Positions 60,037 through 64,000 of a stretch of DNA of 64,000 bases are shown piece after piece. Under the pieces are notes generated by a model. The model did not search any database. It saw nothing but the letters and a program-made list of their open reading frames with translations, and was not told the origin of the DNA. Numbering within the stretch: the stretch's first letter is position 1; each line of letters begins with the position of its first letter. Both the position numbers and the translations under genes were made by a program. This DNA comes from Beijerinckiaceae bacterium (GTDB taxonomy: Bacteria; Pseudomonadota; Alphaproteobacteria; Rhizobiales; Beijerinckiaceae): contig WSYC01000002.1 of the NCBI GenBank assembly GCA_009773635.1, forward strand, positions 62,001-126,000. Reading direction: 5' to 3'.

Positions 60037-60613
60037 TCTTTTGTCAGCCCTTATATTTCAATGGGTTATTGGCGGTTTCGAGGGCATTGCGTCCCCGCTG
60101 CGTACCCCAAATGCGTCCCGTGCTGTCGGCTGGAAAGCCCCCAGATTCGTATAGCAAGTTCGCCTAGCAGGACCATTGGATCGGATATGGTTCATCGACC
60201 TAGGCACTAGCAGGCAGCGGACTTTTTGCCGGGCATCAAGGCGGCAACGAGCACTCCCATGATGCCTCTCCCTATGAGGAGGCAGTGCTTGCTCCTTCTC
60301 CTTCACCACTCCTGCCGCATGGTTATGCTCTTGGCATCCCATTTGGGTGGGCAGGACGTGGTGGGCGTTGCATCGGGTGCGGCCTGTGGTTGGCTGGCTC
60401 CAAGCGGGCCACATGGAGCACAGTAGCGAGGAGCCCCGCCACCTGCACCGGCTCTATGCTCCCGTCTGGCTATCCTCACGGATGGGAAGGGGATGAGGGT
60501 AATCAATCATCGGGGACGTGACCGCAAGGTGACTGCTTAAAGCTGGAAGCGTCGTGCATTCAACCGAGAGCCCCACCGCAAGCCTTTAGGTGGGGCATAA
60601 CTTTCCGGGGCAC
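60037..60613. other. 577-bp gene-free left end of element 3 with integrase arm-type repeat
   Basis: Contains GTCCCCGCTGCGTACCCCAA followed by ATGCGTCCC at 60091-60119, matching 62605-62634 in direct orientation. Also a hairpin, GCCCCACC/GGTGGGGC, at 60570-60596 that may terminate the leftward polymerase-like gene. No gene seen. Confidence 0.55.
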
Positions 60614-61948
60614 TCAAGCATACGTCGCTTTGACGGTGATAGGCAGGCGGAACCCGCAGATTCTCTCAGCAGCATCCTGCATCGCGCGGGCAGCGGGCGT
60701 TGCCTTGGAGATCGGCACCATGAGCCCGTCATGCATCGGCAGCGCGGGAATCTTCTGGTCCGCCAAGTCCAGCATGGCGGCGATCAGGATTTGGGATTCC
60801 GTGAACATAAGGCCCAATCCCTTGCCTTGCTCAAAGACGGAGGCCAGCGCGGGGAAGGCCGATAGGATAGCCTCTCGCGCGATGCTGCCCGACATTCGCG
60901 GCGGCAACAGCCCCTTGGCGTCCTTGGGGAGTCGCAACAGCGGCGTCGTACGAAACAGCATGGCGAGTGCCGCCTTCTTAACGCCCTCCCGCCAGCGCGG
61001 CTCCTCAAGCCCCGGAACGGCGGCATAGAGATCAACCTCGGGCGGCTTCTCGCCCGCCTCAAGGAAAGCAAGGCGGAGGAACATGGAAGCGAAGTCGAGA
61101 TCGGCAACCGGCTCCCCGGCGATACGGATCAAATGGCGGCGCTCTTTCGGCAGGTTCATCCACCAGCCCCCGAATAGGCGACCCCCGCAGTCAAACCTCT
61201 CAGTGCCCTCCGGTGCGTCAGGCGGCAGGTTGAAACTTCGGTGCAGTTGGCGAACCGAAGTGGCTACAGGGGGACCATTGTTCCAGTGCAATGCCAAATC
61301 AGCAGCTTGCAACGCGACGTTGATCTTCCCCACTTCGTCACGATAGCGGTGAGTTTCTTCCGTATCGCGGTAGTCGATAAGCTCCCGCTCCTCTGTTCCG
61401 GCTGCATAGTCCCGCGTCATACGGCTGAGCCAAATCGTCTCACGCTCCCGCGCTATATGGAACTGGTGCGGTCGGAATTCCGAACCGGCAACAGCCTTCG
61501 CAAAGGGAGGGGTGGCAGTGATCGCGCTCGCAGTCCCCTTGCGGCTCGATTTGGCGAGGCTGAGCAGGTCAACAGTGCGATCAATCACGGCGATGACGCG
61601 CGGTAGGCCAGAGAAGCCCGGTCGATCATATCTTGAGCGCTTTCTCTTGGCATCCTTGAGGCTCACCCCGATGGAAGGCGGTTCCATGCCCTCAAATGCG
61701 GCCAGCGCGAGGTTTGCTACGATGGCCCGCACCATGTCCCTGATCGCCTTGTCGTCGCGATCCTTCAAGCGCCGCCTTCTGGCAGGCAAGCCGTGATTCC
61801 AGTTTGCAACCACGATACCGGCAATTTCAGAAGCGAGAGGATGCGTCGTCGTCAAGTAGGGGTCGAACATACGTGCTGAGCGTGCAGGCTGTGCGTCCCC
61901 CTCTACTTTAACAAGGCCAGCCATTCTTGTGATCGCCGGAACCTTCAT
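60614..61948 (-). CDS. Polymerase-like protein with family-A-like palm motifs
   Basis: The 444-residue protein has no obvious standard annotation, but its C-terminal half carries three motifs in the order of family A DNA polymerases. These are DLDFASMFLRLAFLEAG near residue 278 (motif A, D-F-S-x4-R), REGVKKAALAMLFRTTPLLR near 315 (O-helix-like R..K....F) and IPALPMHDGLMVP near 405 (motif C, HD). The N-terminal half lacks an exonuclease. Its start overlaps the upstream small gene by 4 bp. A replication protein of the element is a reasonable inference; the motif match needs a profile search. Confidence 0.6.
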   Translation of the reverse strand: MKVPAITRMAGLVKVEGDAQPARSARMFDPYLTTTHPLASEIAGIVVANWNHGLPARRRRLKDRDDKAIRDMVRAIVANLALAAFEGMEPPSIGVSLKDAKRKRSRYDRPGFSGLPRVIAVIDRTVDLLSLAKSSRKGTASAITATPPFAKAVAGSEFRPHQFHIARERETIWLSRMTRDYAAGTEERELIDYRDTEETHRYRDEVGKINVALQAADLALHWNNGPPVATSVRQLHRSFNLPPDAPEGTERFDCGGRLFGGWWMNLPKERRHLIRIAGEPVADLDFASMFLRLAFLEAGEKPPEVDLYAAVPGLEEPRWREGVKKAALAMLFRTTPLLRLPKDAKGLLPPRMSGSIAREAILSAFPALASVFEQGKGLGLMFTESQILIAAMLDLADQKIPALPMHDGLMVPISKATPAARAMQDAAERICGFRLPITVKATYA

Positions 61949-62202
61949 CGACCTAACTCCCTGCCGTTCTGCACTCGCGCTTCTCTCGCGCCATATCGGG
62001 CCACCTTCAGGGCAAGGACTGCCGAGAGGTGCCGCGCCTTGACATGCTCGCAGGCGGAATCCAGCGCCCGCCCCATGAAGCGCAACGCCAAGCCGGAACT
62101 GCGCGGGTAGCGATCATATTGCACGCCCGGCGCATATCCGCTCTTGGCGGCACCAATCCGTGAGCACCGCAAGGGCGCGATTGTCATCGGCCTTTGTGCC
62201 AA
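61945..62202 (-). CDS. Small basic protein coupled to the polymerase-like gene
   Basis: The 85-residue frame ends in ATGA overlap with the downstream gene. Its conserved-looking part is LALRFMGRALDSACEHVKAR near residues 38-57. The 5' part overlaps the broken integrase, so the true start may lie further in, around 62074 (internal Met). Function unknown. Confidence 0.45.
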   Translation of the reverse strand: MAQRPMTIAPLRCSRIGAAKSGYAPGVQYDRYPRSSGLALRFMGRALDSACEHVKARHLSAVLALKVARYGAREARVQNGRELGR

Positions 62203-62624
62203 CCGAACGGATCACTTCCGCGTGGAAGCTGGCGATGAAAGAGTCGAACGGCGTTGCGCGCCCTTGAGCCATGTCGGCAAATTGCTTAGCTTGGCGGGGC
62301 ATAACGGAGAGCTTCGGCTTCTTCATCGCTTCGTGCCTTGGCATAGGACTCGCGAAACAGCGCTGCCTCGTTGCGGATTGGATCGGTTGCACTGCCACCA
62401 CGGGCTTCCGCGATCCTGCGTTTGAATTCCGCGATGATAGGCCACTTCACGCCGTTGGCGGTTGTCAGGCTATCCGTGGCGAGGGGCCTCTTGAGCTTGG
62501 TGCCGAGCTTGGATTGGAGGTCGCGCGGCACCGAGACAACGACGCGATATTGACCGCGATGCAGTTCAAGAAATTCTCTCTTGCGGGGCATTTCGCATCT
62601 CCAAGTCCCCGCTGCGTACCCCAA
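62114..62624 (-). pseudogene. Truncated, frameshifted tyrosine integrase (DUF6538 N-terminal type)
   Basis: Start MPRKREFLELHRGQYRVVVS followed by VPRDLQSKLGTKLKRPLATD is the N-terminal SH3-like part of DUF6538 integrases. After about 110 residues the frame breaks and homology continues in another frame with FDSFIASFHAEVIRS and TKADDNRALAVLTDW. The catalytic domain with R-H-R-Y is absent. The element cannot excise unaided. Confidence 0.75.
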
Positions 62625-62634
62625 TTGCGTACCC
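62605..62634. repeat. Arm-type direct repeat near right end of element 3
   Basis: GTCCCCGCTGCGTACCCCAA followed by TTGCGTACCCC, the counterpart of 60091-60119; the tandem TGCGTACCCCAA units are likely integrase arm-binding sites, located just upstream of the integrase start. Confidence 0.6.
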
Positions 62635-62698
62635 CAATCAAGAGGATTAAGCTATTGAATTATTTAATATCAATAACTTGATCTAGGCCGGAAATGGG

Positions 62699-62717
62699 GT
62701 CCTGCTTCCCCCACCAT
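62699..62717. repeat. Right attachment repeat of element 3
   Basis: Exact copy of the last 19 bases of the tRNA-Tyr region (60019-60037), GTCCTGCTTCCCCCACCAT. Confidence 0.9.
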
Positions 62718-62804
62718 TCCTTTCGCCCAAGGCCGGAACTTTTCGCCCGGAGCCGGAAAAATCCGGGCTATGGAAGTGTCGCGGCTTCCTCGGGGGCCTT
62801 GGCG

Positions 62805-64000
62805 TTATTTGCGGGCCCCGCGATCCGGGGAGGAGGGCCTCGTTTCCGCGCTTTCCGAGTCCCAGGCATCCGCCCTCAGATCGGTGCTTCCGGCCACCAG
62901 CGTGCGTTTCTCGATCTTGTTGGAGACGGTGCGCGGGAAAGCCTCGACATAGGCATAAAACCGCGGGACCTTGAACTGCGCGAGCCGCGCGCGGCAATGC
63001 GCGAGCACGGCTTCCGGCGGCAGATCGGCACGCGATAGCCCCTCCTTGAGCTGGAGGTAGATCTTCACTTCCTCGCCACGCATCGCATCCGGCACCGGCA
63101 CGGCGGCGCAATCCTCGACCTGATCAAGTTCGCGCACCACCGCCTCGACCTCGCGCGCGGCGATGTTTTCCGACGAGCGGCGGATCATGTCCTTGAGACG
63201 CCCGACGAGCCAGAGAAAGCCATGGTGATCCGCCTCGAAGAGATCGCCGGTGCGGAACCATGCGGGTCCGCCATCCTCCGCCGACCGGAACGCCTCGGCA
63301 TTGGCTTCCGGCTTGTTCCAGTAGCCCTGGAAAATCGCCCGACCGCGCACCCAGAGTTCGCCGCGGACACCGGGCGGCACCGGATTGCCGGCCTCGTCGC
63401 GGATCGTCGTTTCGCGCAAAGGTCCATCGAGCCCGACCGAGGCGGAATCGAACAGCTCCTCGAGCTCGGGCGGCATCGCGGTGCCGAGGCCGATCTCGGT
63501 CATGCCGAAGCCCTCGCGGGCGCAGACGCCGAAACGGGCCTTGAAGTTCCGGCAGGTCTCGCCGTCCCAGCCGAAGGTCGCGACCTGCTTGAGCGCGGTC
63601 TCGCGATCGTCAGGGGCCGCGGGCTGGCGCGTCATCAGGATCGGGAACTGGCACCAGTCGATCGCATGGGTTTTTACCCAGCCGATGAAACGGCTCGCGG
63701 AAAGCTGCGGCGCCATGAACAGGGTTCCGCCGGCGAGCATCGTCTTCAGGAGGTGCCATTGCGGGTCCATGTAGAAGAAGGGCTGTGCGGTCAGGAGGCG
63801 CGTTGGCGGCTCGGCGTCCCAGGCGAGCGCTGCCTGGGCCAACACCATCCAGTAATCGTGGCTGAGCATGCAGCCCTTGGGAAAGCCGGTGGTGCCGGAG
63901 GTATACTGGACGTTCATGAGATCATCCGGCGCGAGGCCGGGGTCGGGCGGGGGCACATCCGCAGCACCGGCGACGAGGCCCGCGAGCGCGACGGGATGGG
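62805..64000 (-). CDS. Class I adenylate-forming acyl-CoA ligase, partial
   Basis: The frame is open to the right edge, so the N-terminus is missing; at least 397 residues are visible. Motifs: P-loop YTSGTTGFPKGCML, GFGMTEIGLG region, GELWVRGRAIFQGYW, FRTGDLFEADHHGFLWLVGRLKDMI (hinge) and the C-terminal Lys region PRTVSNKIEKRTLV. It activates a carboxylic acid with ATP and transfers it to CoA; it resembles the crotonobetaine/carnitine-CoA or fatty acid ligase groups. It follows the element 3 boundary by about 90 bp. Confidence 0.9.
   Translation of the reverse strand, partial: HPVALAGLVAGAADVPPPDPGLAPDDLMNVQYTSGTTGFPKGCMLSHDYWMVLAQAALAWDAEPPTRLLTAQPFFYMDPQWHLLKTMLAGGTLFMAPQLSASRFIGWVKTHAIDWCQFPILMTRQPAAPDDRETALKQVATFGWDGETCRNFKARFGVCAREGFGMTEIGLGTAMPPELEELFDSASVGLDGPLRETTIRDEAGNPVPPGVRGELWVRGRAIFQGYWNKPEANAEAFRSAEDGGPAWFRTGDLFEADHHGFLWLVGRLKDMIRRSSENIAAREVEAVVRELDQVEDCAAVPVPDAMRGEEVKIYLQLKEGLSRADLPPEAVLAHCRARLAQFKVPRFYAYVEAFPRTVSNKIEKRTLVAGSTDLRADAWDSESAETRPSSPDRGARK

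Larger units (their letters stand above)
60019..62699. mobile_element. Element 3: 2.7-kb integrative element relic at tRNA-Tyr
   Basis: Flanked by the 19-bp direct repeat GTCCTGCTTCCCCCACCAT, at 60019-60037 (end of tRNA-Tyr) and 62699-62717. Here the tRNA 3' end was duplicated, the classic mode, unlike elements 1 and 2. Contents: polymerase-like gene, a small coupled gene and a broken integrase. Further repeats GTCCCCGCTGCGTACCCCAA at 60091 and 62605 lie near the ends. Confidence 0.88.

Overview
The window is high-GC chromosomal DNA of an alphaproteobacterium, most likely Hyphomicrobiales (Rhizobiales). This rests on the gene families present (DUF3126, DUF2336, the CHCC zinc-finger protein, a BTLCP transglutaminase-like protease, many PilZ proteins) and on base composition. 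No rRNA or other marker fixes the genus. An ordinary housekeeping backbone is interrupted by three tRNA-targeting integrative elements, two of which are clearly related.

Layout. 1-12.2 kb: the integrase-proximal part of element 1, leftward-transcribed and running off the left edge. From its right end inward it carries integrase, Xis-like HTH protein, primase-helicase, an iteron-rich gap, a terminase-small-subunit-like protein, small conserved proteins, phage head/tail-like proteins, a divergent XRE/membrane-protein pair with a palindromic operator, and defence cargo (C5-methyltransferase plus GHKL ATPase). It ends at an orphan 3' half of tRNA-Leu(UAA). 12.2-43.0 kb: backbone, with PilZ proteins, EamA transporter, FAD monooxygenase, cysE, gamma-carbonic anhydrase, hisI, folE, an IscU-like scaffold, yidD, thrS, a lectin-like secreted protein, CoA-ester lyase plus MaoC hydratase, lytic transglycosylase, DUF2336, an Hpt/receiver pair, nadK, a metallo-hydrolase, a chemoreceptor and trhO. 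43.07-56.47 kb: element 2 (13.4 kb), rightward-transcribed, with the same gene order as element 1 and a different defence load (C5-methyltransferase, McrB, McrC, dead vsr). 56.5-60.0 kb: backbone (MFS transporter, rlmB, tRNA-Tyr). 60.02-62.70 kb: element 3, a 2.7 kb relic in tRNA-Tyr with a wrecked integrase and a polymerase-like protein. 62.8 kb to the end: a partial acyl-CoA ligase.

Main discovery. Element 2 splits a tRNA-Thr(UGU) gene inside its anticodon loop. The 3' half lies at 43034-43078 and the 5' half at 56466-56502, sharing the 7-bp core TTTGTAA. The two halves rejoin on paper into a perfect 75-nt tRNA. Just inside its right end the element carries a complete but different tRNA-Thr(UGU), in the same orientation and downstream of the severed 5' half, where the host promoter could still drive it. 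The element thus appears to destroy a host tRNA gene and bring its replacement, a strategy resembling the tycheposons described in cyanobacteria. Element 1 has the same architecture at its visible end, so an equivalent tRNA-Leu arrangement is predicted off the left edge. With a Prim-Pol/SF3 helicase, putative iteron origins, a terminase-small-like gene and partial morphogenesis genes, the pair looks like a family of phage-satellite-like elements with a defence-cargo slot at the integrase-distal end.
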